Shown: positions 6,798-16,756, numbered from the stretch's first letter. The stretch: 50,075 nt of DNA from Prevotella sp. tc2-28 (GCF_900107705.1 NZ_FNRE01000019.1:1-50075), one strand, 5' to 3'. A program made the numbers and translations. Notes: generated by a model not told the origin, from the sequence alone.

Positions 6798-7322
6798 TTA
6801 CCAGTTGGCAACGGTGGCGTTGAATATCTGGTCGCAGAGTTCTTTGCACATCTGTGTGACGAGTTCTTCCTGTACGGAGTTGAGCGAGCGGGTTGTCTCG
6901 TAACTGGCCTGGGCCGTAAACTGGCGCTCGAAGTCTTCCGAGTGGTTGGTGTTGTTGGTGAAACGCACGTTGACGGTCATGGATAGTTCCGTTTGTGCGG
7001 AGTAGCCTTCGGCACTTACCGACTTGTTACGTTGTTGGTATTGCGTTATCTCGCCTTCCAGTTTCAGGTCGCCATTACGTTTGACCTGACTAAGTCGGGT
7101 GTGGTTGGCAAAGTGGTCTTTCAGCTCGTTGTTGAAGAGTGGTCCCATAGGTCCCCAGACATAGCTGGAACGAATGGGGAAGTCGGCTATCTGAATGGTC
7201 TTGGTCTTGGTATAGTCGATGCTGGCTCCGTTGAACTTATAGCTGACGGAACAGGCTGCCAAAAGCAGGGTGGCTGCCAGGCAGAGACCAAGGAGTAGCT
7301 TATTTGTCTTTATCGAGTCCAT
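6798..7322 (-). CDS. lptE: LPS-assembly lipoprotein LptE
   Basis: This is a 174-residue outer-membrane lipoprotein that would plug and assemble LptD for lipopolysaccharide export. The signal peptide ends in a lipobox LAAC with Cys at residue 24. The mature domain begins SVSYKFNGASIDYTKTKTIQI, in the manner of the phylum's LptE family, and continues with alternating beta strands (LEGEITQY, LSMTVNVRF). The start at 7322 overlaps the end of the sigma-54 activator by 23 bases, a conserved-looking coupling. The next gene, a TPR protein, starts 41 bases downstream. Confidence 0.9.
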   Translation of the reverse strand: MDSIKTNKLLLGLCLAATLLLAACSVSYKFNGASIDYTKTKTIQIADFPIRSSYVWGPMGPLFNNELKDHFANHTRLSQVKRNGDLKLEGEITQYQQRNKSVSAEGYSAQTELSMTVNVRFTNNTNHSEDFERQFTAQASYETTRSLNSVQEELVTQMCKELCDQIFNATVANW

Positions 7323-8529
7323 ATTGCTTCAATCTTCTGTAGAGTGTGCGGTCACTGATGCCCAGTTCCTGAGCTGCTTTCTTGCGGTTGCCGGCATTGC
7401 GCTCAAGAGCTTTCTCAAGTGCTTGACGGCTCCAGTCGCTGACGTTGAGGTTCTCTAGTTCGTGTTCCGGCTCAATATATTCCTCTGCAACGGCATCCTC
7501 CATCGTGGAGTTGATGGGCTGGATGGGCTGGATGGGAGCCAGTTGTGATGTGGGAAGTGGTGCCGACTGATGTCCGGTTCCCTGTACGTCCTCTATTTGT
7601 TTCTTGAGTGTGCTCATCTCACGTCGCATGTCGTTGACATTGGATCGTAGTTCGAAGAGTATCTTATAGAGTATCTCGCGCTCGTTCTCAAAGGTGTGGT
7701 CGCCCTCGTTATGGATGGTGGCCAGTTGGGTGGTTTCCTGATTCTGGGGGATGAACCGTGCCAGGATTTCAGGAGTGATGAGGCGCTCGGTGCTTAGTAC
7801 GGAGAGCTGTTCGGTGATGCTTTTCAGTTGTCGGATATTGCCCGGCCATTTGTAGCGCATAAGCATCTGTTTGGCTTCGTCGCTGAGCACGACTTTGTCC
7901 ATACGGTATTTCTCTGCCATCTGCATGGCGAAGAGGCGGAACAGCAATACGATGTCCTCGCCACGTTCGCGCAATGGGGGCATCTGTATCTGTACTTGGT
8001 TCAGACGGTAATAGAGGTCTTCACGGAAGCGTCCTTCGCTAATGGCTTTTTGGATGTTGACATTAGTGGCTGCTACTACGCGGACGTCGGTCTTGCGTAC
8101 CTCAGTGGCACCCACGGGGATGTACTCGCCGTTCTCCAATACACGAAGCAGTCGGGCCTGTGTGGCCATAGGTAGCTCACCGACCTCGTCGAGAAAGAGT
8201 GTTCCCTTGTTGGCAGCTCCGAAATAGCCTTGTGAATCGCCGATGGCTCCGGTGAAGGAGCCCTTGACATGTCCGAACAGTTCGCTATCGATAGTACCCT
8301 CGGGGATGGCTCCGCAGTTGATGGCGAAGTACTTCTCACGGCGTCTTGGTGAGTTGTCGTGCACGAGGCGTGGTAGGATGTCTTTGCCGACACCGCTTTC
8401 TCCGATGATGAGAACACTAAGGTCTATCGGCGCCACCTTGAGAGCGACGTCGAGCGCGTTATTCAATGCCTCGCAGTTGCCTACGATATTGTAACGCTGT
8501 TTGATGTTCTGCAGTTCGGAAGTTTTCAT
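7300..8529 (-). CDS. sigma-54-dependent transcriptional activator
   Basis: This is a 409-residue enhancer-binding protein with no receiver domain. The AAA+ domain begins almost at once. Walker A is GESGVGKD near residue 42, the sigma-54 contact loop reads GSFTGA (canonical GAFTGA), Walker B is LFLDEVGEL, and the arginine-finger region follows RLNQVQIQMPPLRER. A coiled or disordered linker of about 100 residues contains the short repeat PIQPIQP. It ends with a Fis-type helix-turn-helix (NRKKAAQELGISDRTLYRRL). The ATG at 8529 is chosen because the AAA+ homology begins just after it and because a promoter lies 19 bases upstream. Start of an operon with lptE. Confidence 0.92.
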   Translation of the reverse strand: MKTSELQNIKQRYNIVGNCEALNNALDVALKVAPIDLSVLIIGESGVGKDILPRLVHDNSPRRREKYFAINCGAIPEGTIDSELFGHVKGSFTGAIGDSQGYFGAANKGTLFLDEVGELPMATQARLLRVLENGEYIPVGATEVRKTDVRVVAATNVNIQKAISEGRFREDLYYRLNQVQIQMPPLRERGEDIVLLFRLFAMQMAEKYRMDKVVLSDEAKQMLMRYKWPGNIRQLKSITEQLSVLSTERLITPEILARFIPQNQETTQLATIHNEGDHTFENEREILYKILFELRSNVNDMRREMSTLKKQIEDVQGTGHQSAPLPTSQLAPIQPIQPINSTMEDAVAEEYIEPEHELENLNVSDWSRQALEKALERNAGNRKKAAQELGISDRTLYRRLKQYGLDKDK

Positions 8530-8548
8530 ATTTGCAGTCTTTAGCCCG

Positions 8549-8556
8549 CAAAGGTA
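8549..8556 (-). promoter_or_regulatory. -7 element of the sigma-54 activator operon
   Basis: The minus strand reads TACCTTTG here, 19 bases before the start codon at 8529. No good TTTG is present 20 bases upstream, so only the -7 element is convincing. Confidence 0.55.
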
Positions 8557-8595
8557 CAATAAAAATCTGACATAATGGCATATATTGGCAGAAAT

Positions 8596-9738
8596 TTATT
8601 TTTCTGCCTCTGTTTTCTTGTTTGCCTCTTTGTCTTTCTTGAACATATCTTTGGGTTTGGCAAAGCGTGCTTTGTCGCCATCTTCGCGTTTCTCGTGGAA
8701 AAGCTTGGGCAGTGGGTTCTGCAAAGGCTCGTCGTAGTCCTGACGATTGCGGAACACGTCGATGGCTGTATAGATAGCCTGACGCATGGAGTTTTCGTCG
8801 GCAATACCCTTGCCTGCAATGTCGTAAGCCGTTCCGTGGTCTGGCGAGGTGCGAACGATGGGCAGGCCGGCAGTGTAGTTGACACCACTCTCGAGGGCAA
8901 TGGTCTTGAAGGGTGCCAGTCCTTGGTCGTGGTACATAGCCAGCACACCGTCGAATTTGTCGTAGGTGCCTGAGCCAAAGAACCCATCGGCAGCATAGGG
9001 ACCGAAAGCCTGAATGCCCTTGTCGGCGAGTTCTTCGATAGCGGGGGTGATGACGGCCTTCTCCTCGGAGCCAAGCAGACCGTCGTCGCCGGCATGTGGA
9101 TTCAACGAAAGCACGGCAATACGTGGACAGGAAATGCGGAAATCGCGCTTGAGTGCCTGATGGAATATGGTAGCTTTCTCGATGATGGACTCCTTGGTAA
9201 TAGCCGTGGCAATATCCTTGACGGGCAGATGGGTAGTTACCAATGCCACGCGGAGTGTCTCGTTCATGAGAATCATAAGGGCTTTTTTGCCGTCTCCCAC
9301 GCTGGTTTCAATGTACTCGGTGTGTCCGGGAAAATGGAATGACGGACTCTGGATGGTAGCCTTGTTAATGGGGGCTGTAACGAGTACGTCGTACAAGCCT
9401 TTACGGAAGTCTGTCATGGCACGGTCGAGTGCGACGAGTGCTGCTTGTCCGGCTTCTTGTGAGGGCTGTCCTATTTCCACCTTGATATCTTCGTCGAAGC
9501 AATTGAGTAGGTTCACACGTCCGTCTCGGGCCTCCTCTGCGTTGTTGATGGTGGAGAAGTTGGTCTCCAGATTGAGTGTTTTGCGATGGTAGGCTGCAAT
9601 CTTGGACGAGCCATAAATGATAGGTGTGCAAAGTTCGAGCATCTCAGGGGCAGCAAAGACCTTGAGGATGACTTCGTAACCGACACCATTGGTATCTCCT
9701 TGTGTGATAGCCACACGAATCTTTTGTTCTTGTTCCAT
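8596..9738 (-). CDS. pdxA: 4-hydroxythreonine-4-phosphate dehydrogenase
   Basis: This is a 380-residue NAD-dependent, metal-binding enzyme of the DXP-dependent pyridoxal-phosphate pathway. The N-terminus reads ITQGDTNGVGYEVILK. Metal-ligand histidines are seen in HFPGHTEYIE, LNPHAGDDG and AMYHDQGLAPFK, and TSPDHGTAYDIAGKG is the conserved C-terminal block. The last 40 residues are a charged, Lys/Glu-rich tail beyond the usual family end. It lies 21 bases downstream of rlmN on the same strand and is probably co-transcribed with it. Confidence 0.95.
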   Translation of the reverse strand: MEQEQKIRVAITQGDTNGVGYEVILKVFAAPEMLELCTPIIYGSSKIAAYHRKTLNLETNFSTINNAEEARDGRVNLLNCFDEDIKVEIGQPSQEAGQAALVALDRAMTDFRKGLYDVLVTAPINKATIQSPSFHFPGHTEYIETSVGDGKKALMILMNETLRVALVTTHLPVKDIATAITKESIIEKATIFHQALKRDFRISCPRIAVLSLNPHAGDDGLLGSEEKAVITPAIEELADKGIQAFGPYAADGFFGSGTYDKFDGVLAMYHDQGLAPFKTIALESGVNYTAGLPIVRTSPDHGTAYDIAGKGIADENSMRQAIYTAIDVFRNRQDYDEPLQNPLPKLFHEKREDGDKARFAKPKDMFKKDKEANKKTEAEK

Positions 9739-9759
9739 TGTATTGATGTTATTAATTTT

Positions 9760-10836
9760 TTAATTATGGGGCAAATGGGGCAAATGGGGCTGATGGGACT
9801 GATTGCTTTGGCGGGCAGTGCTGAGCAATCCGCACGCCGCAAAGATGTCTTGTCCGCGACTGGCACGGATGGTTGTCGTGATGCCGTGATGTGTCAAATA
9901 GTCGCGCAGGGCTTCCATTCGTTTCTCGTCAGAAGCGGGTAGGTCGACACCGGGTATTTCGTGGAACCTGATGAGGTTGACGCGGCATTCCAGTCCTTCT
10001 AGTAGACGGACAATCTCGCGAGCGAATGCCGGAGAGTCGTTCATACCACCGAAGCAGATGTATTCGAACGAGCATCGGCGTTGGTGGGTGAAGTCGTATT
10101 GGCGAAGCAGGTCGATGGTCTCTTGCAGCGGCATGGCTTTTTCGGCAGGCATGAGACTTAATCGTTGCTCGTGGAGTGGTGAGTGCATGGAGATGGCTAC
10201 ATGGCAAGGACTCTCATCGAGGAACCTTTTGAGCTTCCCGCGAACACCGACGGAGCTTACCGTGATGCGCTTCGGGCTCCAAGCAAATCCCCAGTCGGCA
10301 GTCATGATTTTGCAGACTCCCAAGACGGCATCAAGGTTATCCATTGGCTCGCCTTGTCCCATAAAGACGATGTTCGTAAGTTGCTCTATCTCAGGCAATG
10401 CGATAATTTGATTCAAGATGTCTGCGACCGTTAGATTGCCGTTCCATCCCTGCTTGCCAGTCTGACAGAAGAGGCAGTTCATCTTGCATCCTACCTGGCA
10501 TGAGACACAAAGAGTGGCACGGTCGTGGTCAGGGATAAACACCGTCTCGACGAAGAGTTGGCCATTATCAGCCTCAACGGGAAAAAGGTATTTGATGGTA
10601 CCGTCAACGGAGCGTTGGCAGTCGATGGGAGGCATGGTGCCCACCTCGTATTGCTCAGCCAATAACGCACGGTTTTGCTTGGAGAGATTGGTCATCTCGT
10701 CAATCGTGTTGACGTGCTTGACATAGAGCCATTGGGCTATCTGCCTTGCCGTAAAGGCAGGCATACCTAAACTGCCGACAACAGCTTTTAGTTCCGTTGG
10801 TGTCAGTCCCAAAAGTCTTTTTTTTTGCGCATTCAT
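9760..10836 (-). CDS. rlmN: 23S rRNA / tRNA adenine-C2 methyltransferase RlmN
   Basis: This is a 358-residue radical-SAM methyltransferase that methylates A2503 of 23S rRNA and A37 of some tRNAs. The iron-sulfur motif CKMNCLFC (C-x3-C-x2-C) is present, as are GQGEPMDN and the C-terminal catalytic Cys in AACGLLS. The ATG at 10836 is chosen because the family's N-terminus starts there ([12 protein letters not shown]). A -7 element lies only four bases upstream, so the transcript should be leaderless. The last dozen residues ([12 protein letters not shown]) come from a tandem 9-base repeat at about 9770-9800 and are an added tail. Confidence 0.95.
   Translation of the reverse strand: MNAQKKRLLGLTPTELKAVVGSLGMPAFTARQIAQWLYVKHVNTIDEMTNLSKQNRALLAEQYEVGTMPPIDCQRSVDGTIKYLFPVEADNGQLFVETVFIPDHDRATLCVSCQVGCKMNCLFCQTGKQGWNGNLTVADILNQIIALPEIEQLTNIVFMGQGEPMDNLDAVLGVCKIMTADWGFAWSPKRITVSSVGVRGKLKRFLDESPCHVAISMHSPLHEQRLSLMPAEKAMPLQETIDLLRQYDFTHQRRCSFEYICFGGMNDSPAFAREIVRLLEGLECRVNLIRFHEIPGVDLPASDEKRMEALRDYLTHHGITTTIRASRGQDIFAACGLLSTARQSNQSHQPHLPHLPHN
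9766..9800 (-). repeat. short tandem repeat forming the RlmN C-terminal tail
   Basis: The 9-base unit GGGGCAAAT (plus strand) occurs about twice, followed by related units GGGGCTGAT and GGGACTGAT. It is translated on the minus strand as repeats of His-Leu-Pro and His-Gln-Pro at the end of RlmN. A related repeat of GGATGGGCT lies within the sigma-54 activator at about 7515-7540. Confidence 0.7.
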
Positions 10837-10840
10837 GCTG

Positions 10841-10848
10841 CAAAGGTA
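10841..10848 (-). promoter_or_regulatory. -7 element of rlmN
   Basis: TACCTTTG on the minus strand ends four bases before the rlmN ATG. Transcription starting at the usual distance would begin at or next to the start codon, so no Shine-Dalgarno sequence could be included. Confidence 0.6.
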
Positions 10849-10890
10849 CAAATTTCCTCCGAATATTGCGGTCATTTGGTTGGTTTTTTG

Positions 10891-10898
10891 TATCTTTG
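10891..10898 (+). promoter_or_regulatory. -7 element for the GT2-HIT-SpoIID gene
   Basis: TATCTTTG lies 25 bases before the ATG at 10923. A TTG at 10865-10867 is 23 bases upstream, a slightly long spacer. It is divergent from the rlmN promoter in the same 86-base gap. Confidence 0.55.
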
Positions 10899-10922
10899 CA
10901 CCTAATTAATTTATTATATAGC

Positions 10923-13900
10923 ATGAAACAAAGTATTGACTGCTTTTTAGCATGTAATACACCAACTGAACTGGAATCCCTTGTTGCCCATCTGCGTACC
11001 AACAGTGATGTAAAACATGTGTTCCTGTTGGTGAATGAGGATATCGCTAAGAACCAAGAACCCTTGAACGGATGCACTTTCCTGGTAACGGAGACGCTGA
11101 CTGGTACCGACCTTGTGATGAAAATAGCCGAGCATACAGTGTCAGAATATGTGTTGCTCTGTCTGAAACCCCAACCGTTGACGCTGGGTAGTACAGCTCT
11201 GAGCCGGTTGTTGTTGGTGGCAGGCGACTCCGGTGCCGCAATGGTGTATAGTGACCGATACACGATGGAACATGGTGAGCGCAAGGCTCACCCAGTCATT
11301 GACTATCAAGACGGATCGCTGCGTGACGACTTTGACTTTGGCAGTCTGTGGTTGGTGCGCACGACATTGCTGCATAAGTATGCGACGAGCGAACGTGAAC
11401 GCGACTACCAATATGCCGGGCTCTACGACCTGCGCCTGTTCCTGAGCCGTGAGGGACAAATCTTGCATCTGAATGAATACCTCTATACCGAGGAAGAAAC
11501 CGATCTTCGCGCCTCGGGAGTGAAGCAGTTTGACTACGTGAACCCAGCCAATCGTGCCGTACAGATAGAGATGGAACAAGCCTGCACCGCACATCTGCAT
11601 GAGGTGAACGCACTGGTCGACACGTCCCAGTACGGTGAGGTGGACTTCGCTGAACAGGAGTTTGACATGGAGGCCTCGGTGGTCATCCCCGTTTTCAATC
11701 GTGCCAAGACTGTGCGTGATGCTGTGGAGAGTGCCTTGTCGCAACAAACCACCTTCAAATACAACGTCATCGTCGTAGACAACCACTCAACGGACGGCAC
11801 TACTGATATCTTGCATGAGCTGGCTCAGAAGGATAATCGTCTCGTGCATATCGTGCCTGAGCGCACTGATTTGGGTATCGGCGGATGCTGGAACATGGCC
11901 ATCAACAGTCAGCAGTGTGGACGCTTTGCCGTGCAGTTGGATTCTGATGATTTATACTCTTCCCCCAAGACCTTGCAGACCATCGTTGATGCCTTTTATG
12001 AACAGAAGGCAGCTATGATGATTGGCTCGTACCGCATGTGTGACTTCGAGTTGAATACGCTTCCTCCAGGACTGATAGACCATAAGGAATGGACCGACGA
12101 GAACGGACCCAATAATGCACTGAGGATTAACGGTCTCGGTGCTCCAAGAGCTTTCTTTACTCCGTTGCTCAGACAGGTGCAGTTCCCCAATACTTCCTAT
12201 GGAGAAGACTATGCCCTTGGACTGATGTTCTCTCGCCGCTACCGTATCGGCCGCATTTTCACCGAATTGTATCTCTGTCGTCGTTGGGGAGGCAACTCCG
12301 ACGCAGCCCTGTCGGTAGAAAAGATTAATGCCAATAACCTGTATAAAGACCGTTTGCGCACATTGGAGCTGCATGCCCGTCAACAGATGGTGCAGGGTAG
12401 GGCCGACGTGATGAGCGAATCACCACTGATGCGCTTCTTCCATCGTCAGTTGCAGACATGGGAAGATGTGCGCCAACGCTATCGTGAACTGGAAGATGTG
12501 GAGACGCGCGAGCTGATGACTGACGACATTGCGATGGCGGTGCAGTGGAATCCTGCCCGTATTCGTTCTACGGGAGCCAAGATCGATGCCAAATCGATTG
12601 CCGAGCGTCCGTGTTTCCTTTGTGCCAAGAACCGTCCGAAAGAACAGATGCACCGCGTGGTAGACCGTGCCTATGAGTTGCTGGTCAACCCGTTCCCCAT
12701 ATTGCCCGTACACATAACGCTGCCAACGCTGGCCCACCAGCCGCAGCGCATATTGCCCATGATAGGCGAACTGCTGCACTTGGCACGCCGCAATCGTGAC
12801 CTTACCATATTATATAATGGTCCACGATGCGGGGCATCAGCCCCCGACCATGCCCATCTGCAGGCCGTGAGCAGCGGCGAGTTGCCTTTGCAACGCTCTT
12901 GGCAGCGACTCAGTAGAAATCTCGTCGAAGTGTATAAGTGTGAGGACGACGAAGGCATCTGGCACATTGCTGGCTATCCCGCCGCCGCATTGGTTATCAA
13001 GGGCCATAGCGTAGAACGATGCGAACAGCTGTTCAAGTTGCTGTACCGCTGTCTGCCTCCCTCGGAAGACCATACCGAGCCGATGATGAATGTCATTGCA
13101 TGGAGCAGCGGCGACGATTTGCTGTGTGTAGTGTTGCCTCGTAAGAAACATCGTCCTGACTGCTATACCGCTACAGGCGATGCACAATACATCATCAGTC
13201 CGGGAGCTGTTGACATGGGTGGTCTGATTATCACCCCACGTGAAGAAGACTTCCGACGCCTGACCCCCGAAGTTGTGACCGGCATCTATCGCGAGGTTTC
13301 CGTCAGCGAGGAGCAGTTGCAGGACATCATCAAGCGCATTAAGACCGATGGCTTGAAGTCGCAGGCGGCTCATGCGAAGGAGGAACAGCCCATGGTGACC
13401 GTCGGCATTGTGAGTGGTCAGAAGATACAGTTCTCATTGAACGGCGCCTACACCGCCAAGGGTGAGACCATCAAGGGCGATCAGACCGTAGAATTCTCGG
13501 AGGGTGGCATCCTGTGGAATGGTAACCAGTACCGTGAACTGACGTTTGCGCCCCAGTCGAGCCAGTCGTCATTCTCGCTCTACGACGTTACTATCGGTGT
13601 CAACTTCCATTGGGAGCGCAAGGAGACGCAGGTCTTCCTGGGCACGCTGAAACTTGTGGTTGAGGCCGATAAGATAACCGCCATCAACGAATTACCTGTG
13701 GAACTGTATCTGGCGAGTGTCATTTCCAGTGAGATGAAGGCTACTGCAGGGCTGGAGTTGCTGAAGGCTCATGCAGTCATCTCCCGCTCATGGCTGTTGG
13801 CGCAGATACGTCGCCGCAAGGACAACCAAGAGCAGAAGAACGGTTTCTTCTCGTTTGTCAAGAAGGATGACGAGATGATTCGCTGGTACGACCGTGAGGA

Positions 13901-14597
13901 CCATACCATCTTCGACGTGTGTGCCGACGACCATTGCCAGCGATACCAAGGCATCACTAAGCAGACGAGTCCGGCTGTCGAGCAGGCGCTGAAAGCCACA
14001 CGCGGCCAGATTCTGTGCTATGGTGACGAGATTTGCGACGCCCGCTTCTCGAAGTGCTGCGGCGGCGTGACCGAGGAATTCCAGTATTGCTGGGAAGATA
14101 CGCCGAAGCCCTATCTGGTATCCGTTGCCGACCCGTTCTGCAATACCAACGACAAGGCCGTGCTGTCGCAAGTGCTCAATGATTACGACCAGGAGACCAA
14201 CGACTTCTACCGCTGGACGGTGGAGTATACGACCGACGAACTGTCACGACTCGTCAGTGAGAAGCTGAAGGAAGACTTCGGTCAGATTACCGACCTCATT
14301 CCGTTGGAGCGTGGCAAGAGCGGCCGTATCTGGAAGCTCAAGATTGTGGGTACGAAGAAGACACTGACCATTGGCAAGGAACTGGAAATCCGTCGTGCGC
14401 TCAGCGAGAGTCACCTCTACAGCTCGGCGTTCGACGTGGAGAAGACCGCTACGGGCTTCCGTCTCCATGGCAAGGGCTGGGGCCACGGTGTTGGTCTCTG
14501 TCAGATTGGTGCCGCCGTGATGGGTCAGCAAGGCTATAATTATGAACAAATTCTGCTTCACTACTATCGTGGAGCTGAAATCAAACGTATCTATTAA
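10923..14597 (+). CDS. trifunctional fusion: glycosyltransferase 2, HIT-type nucleotidyltransferase (DUF4922) and SpoIID/LytB
   Basis: This is a 1224-residue protein. Residues 1-245 look like a degenerate GT-A fold. Residues 249-480 are a GT2 domain: [25 protein letters not shown] and a metal-binding DSDD at 340-343. Residues about 550-810 match DUF4922 and resemble GalT/Ap4A phosphorylase, with a CFLC motif (Cys 564 and 567), [13 protein letters not shown] and the catalytic-type H643-x-H645-x-Q647. Residues about 830-1220 are SpoIID/Lyt[34 protein letters not shown] and [10 protein letters not shown]. No signal peptide is seen, although SpoIID domains normally act on peptidoglycan outside. 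The ATG at 10923 follows a promoter; earlier in-frame codons lie in the promoter itself. The stop codon abuts the next ATG. Confidence 0.9.
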   Translation: MKQSIDCFLACNTPTELESLVAHLRTNSDVKHVFLLVNEDIAKNQEPLNGCTFLVTETLTGTDLVMKIAEHTVSEYVLLCLKPQPLTLGSTALSRLLLVAGDSGAAMVYSDRYTMEHGERKAHPVIDYQDGSLRDDFDFGSLWLVRTTLLHKYATSERERDYQYAGLYDLRLFLSREGQILHLNEYLYTEEETDLRASGVKQFDYVNPANRAVQIEMEQACTAHLHEVNALVDTSQYGEVDFAEQEFDMEASVVIPVFNRAKTVRDAVESALSQQTTFKYNVIVVDNHSTDGTTDILHELAQKDNRLVHIVPERTDLGIGGCWNMAINSQQCGRFAVQLDSDDLYSSPKTLQTIVDAFYEQKAAMMIGSYRMCDFELNTLPPGLIDHKEWTDENGPNNALRINGLGAPRAFFTPLLRQVQFPNTSYGEDYALGLMFSRRYRIGRIFTELYLCRRWGGNSDAALSVEKINANNLYKDRLRTLELHARQQMVQGRADVMSESPLMRFFHRQLQTWEDVRQRYRELEDVETRELMTDDIAMAVQWNPARIRSTGAKIDAKSIAERPCFLCAKNRPKEQMHRVVDRAYELLVNPFPILPVHITLPTLAHQPQRILPMIGELLHLARRNRDLTILYNGPRCGASAPDHAHLQAVSSGELPLQRSWQRLSRNLVEVYKCEDDEGIWHIAGYPAAALVIKGHSVERCEQLFKLLYRCLPPSEDHTEPMMNVIAWSSGDDLLCVVLPRKKHRPDCYTATGDAQYIISPGAVDMGGLIITPREEDFRRLTPEVVTGIYREVSVSEEQLQDIIKRIKTDGLKSQAAHAKEEQPMVTVGIVSGQKIQFSLNGAYTAKGETIKGDQTVEFSEGGILWNGNQYRELTFAPQSSQSSFSLYDVTIGVNFHWERKETQVFLGTLKLVVEADKITAINELPVELYLASVISSEMKATAGLELLKAHAVISRSWLLAQIRRRKDNQEQKNGFFSFVKKDDEMIRWYDREDHTIFDVCADDHCQRYQGITKQTSPAVEQALKATRGQILCYGDEICDARFSKCCGGVTEEFQYCWEDTPKPYLVSVADPFCNTNDKAVLSQVLNDYDQETNDFYRWTVEYTTDELSRLVSEKLKEDFGQITDLIPLERGKSGRIWKLKIVGTKKTLTIGKELEIRRALSESHLYSSAFDVEKTATGFRLHGKGWGHGVGLCQIGAAVMGQQGYNYEQILLHYYRGAEIKRIY

Positions 14598-15899
14598 ATG
14601 AAACAAAGAAATCCGTGGGCTTGGGTGCCCACACTTTACATTGCCGAAGGATTGCCCAACGTCGTTGTGATGACCGTTGCGGTAGTGATGTACATGCAGT
14701 TAGGACTTACCGACACCGAGATTGCGCTCTATACGGGATGGCTCGGTCTGCCTTGGGTCATCAAGCCCCTGTGGAGTCCGTTCGTCGACCTCTACCGGAC
14801 GAAGCGCTGGTGGGTCATCAGTATGCAGTTGTTGTTAGGATCGTCGCTTGCCGGCGTGGGATTCACGCTGAATGCGCCGTTCTGGTTCCAGGGCTCGATG
14901 GCCTTCTTCTTCCTGATGGCCTTCTCGAGTGCCACGCACGACATTGCAGCCGACGGCTACTACATGCTTGAGCTCGACGACCACCAGCAGGTGTGGTTTG
15001 TGGGCATCCGCAACACGTTCTACCGTCTGGCCGTCATCTTCGGAAACGGTGTGCTGATACCTGCAGCTGGCATGTTGCAATTGATGTTCCGCGACCAGAA
15101 AGCCTTCACGTGGAGCCTGGTGTTCTACGGTATGGCGGCGCTGTTCATCGGCATCTGGCTGTATCATGTGTATGTCATGCCACACTCTGCTGCCGACCAG
15201 CGTCACAACACCAGCGCCCATGAAGTGGCCACCGGTATTGTGACCGCCTTCCGCACCTTTTTCCAGAAGTTGCCGCCGAAGGAGATGATGTATGCCATGC
15301 TCTTCCTGTTGTTCTACCGTTTCCCCGAGGCACTGCTTGGCAAGATGAGCGTGACGTTCCTGATGCGCCCGAACTCGGCAGGCGGCCTGGGACTGTCGCC
15401 TCAGGAGTTCGGACTGGCCAGTGGCACGATTGGTGTCATCGGCTTGACGTTAGGCGGCATCCTTGGCGGACTGCTGGCAGGTCGCGACGGTTTCAAGCGC
15501 TGGCTGTGGCCGATGGTGTGTGCCATCACGCTGCCCGACATCGTCTATGTCTACATGAGCTATGCCATGCCCGACAACCTGGTGCTCATCAGTTCGTGCA
15601 TCTTCATCGAGCAGTTCGGCTATGGTTTAGGCTTTACCGCGCTGACGCTCTACATGCTGTATTTCTCGAAGGGCGATTTCCAGACGTCGCACTATGCGTT
15701 CTGCACGGCGTTCTCCTACCTCGGCCTGATGCTTCCGGGCATGCTGTCGGGATGGATGAAGGACCAGCTGGGTTACAATGCTTTCTTCATCATGGTCATG
15801 TTCCTTTGCGCCATCACGTTCGCCGTGACAGCCTTTATCAAGGTTGACCCTGAGTTCGGCAAGAAGCAGGACGAGAGCGGGGAGCCGACAGCGGCATAA
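14598..15899 (+). CDS. major facilitator superfamily transporter, AmpG-like
   Basis: This is a 433-residue inner-membrane protein with about 12 hydrophobic segments. The N-terminus PTLYIAEGLPNVVV and the loop GLPWVIKPLWSPFVDLYRTKRWW resemble the muropeptide permease AmpG and the related acetyl-CoA transporter group. The ATG at 14598 directly follows the stop codon of the SpoIID fusion, so the two are translationally linked. A muropeptide or peptidoglycan-sugar import role is inferred from the resemblance and from the SpoIID neighbour; substrate specificity cannot be read from sequence. Confidence 0.85.
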   Translation: MKQRNPWAWVPTLYIAEGLPNVVVMTVAVVMYMQLGLTDTEIALYTGWLGLPWVIKPLWSPFVDLYRTKRWWVISMQLLLGSSLAGVGFTLNAPFWFQGSMAFFFLMAFSSATHDIAADGYYMLELDDHQQVWFVGIRNTFYRLAVIFGNGVLIPAAGMLQLMFRDQKAFTWSLVFYGMAALFIGIWLYHVYVMPHSAADQRHNTSAHEVATGIVTAFRTFFQKLPPKEMMYAMLFLLFYRFPEALLGKMSVTFLMRPNSAGGLGLSPQEFGLASGTIGVIGLTLGGILGGLLAGRDGFKRWLWPMVCAITLPDIVYVYMSYAMPDNLVLISSCIFIEQFGYGLGFTALTLYMLYFSKGDFQTSHYAFCTAFSYLGLMLPGMLSGWMKDQLGYNAFFIMVMFLCAITFAVTAFIKVDPEFGKKQDESGEPTAA

Positions 15900-15915
15900 G
15901 GTGTCTATACGTATC

Positions 15916-15947
15916 GAGGCGGCAGGATTTCACAATCGTGCCGCCTC
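15916..15947 (+). terminator. hairpin after the transporter gene
   Basis: GAGGCGGCA (15916-15924) pairs perfectly with TGCCGCCTC (15939-15947) around a 14-base loop. It lies 17 bases after the stop codon. There is no strong T-tract (ATGCTTTGAT follows), so termination may be partial or factor-aided. Confidence 0.6.
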
Positions 15948-16128
15948 ATGCTTTGATGATAGTATTAATAATGGAAAAGAAATCATTTTGTTCCTTAACG
16001 CGATGTAAAAGTAAGGTTTTTTCCTGACATGGCAATGACTTTTCCTGTTTTTTTACGTTTTTTGCATGAAAAAACTACAAAATCCCCTTGAAATAGGAAA
16101 TTCCCTATGCCAAATTAGGAAATATCTC
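15948..16128. other. AT-rich intergenic stretch with a palindromic box
   Basis: No gene is seen. Two T-runs lie at about 16045-16065. ATAGGAAATTCCCTAT at 16093-16108 is a near-perfect palindrome (two mismatches), about 20 bases upstream of the -33 element of the next gene, a possible operator. Confidence 0.35.
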
Positions 16129-16159
16129 TTGTCAATTGAGGGGAAATGCCGTACCTTTG
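16129..16159 (+). promoter_or_regulatory. promoter of the small lipoprotein gene
   Basis: TTG at 16129-16131, a 20-base spacer and TACCTTTG at 16152-16159 fit the consensus. The leader to the ATG at 16190 would be about 25 bases. Confidence 0.75.
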
Positions 16160-16189
16160 CAACATCAAAAACAATTAAACGATACGACT

Positions 16190-16756
16190 ATGAAGAAGAT
16201 TTTCACTTTCCTCGCTTTGTCAGTCATTGCACTGACCACCTTTACCAGTTGCGACCGCGATGCCTACGAGGCCAACACGCTCAACGGCCAGTGGAGCGGA
16301 TATATCAGCGCTTACTATGTGGACCGTTGGGGACTGGTGGGTTCCGACTACCGTACCACCATCAATTTCGCTCAGCGTGACACCTATGGCGGCACCGGTT
16401 ACGAGGTGGACTACGATTTGAACGACCCTTACGGCAGCTATTACTATTCGCCGATAGAGTGGGAGGTCAACCGCGGCGTTATCCGCATCTATTATCCGTA
16501 CGACGACTATTATGTTGAGATTTACGACTACCAGTTGAATTCCAGCTATTTCCGTGGTTTTATGTACGACGGCACGCGCCGCGACATCGAGTTCTCGCTG
16601 GCTTACGACGGCAATTTCAACTGGGATCCCTACCGTGGTGGCAGCTACTGGGGGCGCCGTGCCGCCGGTGCTGACGATGACGCTGCCGTCAATGGCGAGC
16701 GTGTGGCCCGGGGTGCCTTTGCGAAGGTGCTAAATGCCCAGTCCGCCGCTGAATGA
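16190..16756 (+). CDS. Tyr-rich small lipoprotein of unknown function
   Basis: This is a 188-residue lipoprotein with the signal peptide ending in a lipobox TFTSC (Cys 21). The mature part, about residues 32-145, has many Tyr and alternating strands (YISAYYVDRWG, DYRTTINFAQRD, GVIRIYYPYDDYY, IEFSLAYDGNF). This suggests a small beta-barrel or lipocalin-like fold starting at LNGQWSGYI. The C-terminus is Ala/Asp-rich. The ATG at 16190 is chosen for the signal peptide and the promoter upstream. The last 27 bases overlap, tail to tail, the end of the serine acetyltransferase gene. I do not recognise a named family. Confidence 0.75.
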   Translation: MKKIFTFLALSVIALTTFTSCDRDAYEANTLNGQWSGYISAYYVDRWGLVGSDYRTTINFAQRDTYGGTGYEVDYDLNDPYGSYYYSPIEWEVNRGVIRIYYPYDDYYVEIYDYQLNSSYFRGFMYDGTRRDIEFSLAYDGNFNWDPYRGGSYWGRRAAGADDDAAVNGERVARGAFAKVLNAQSAAE

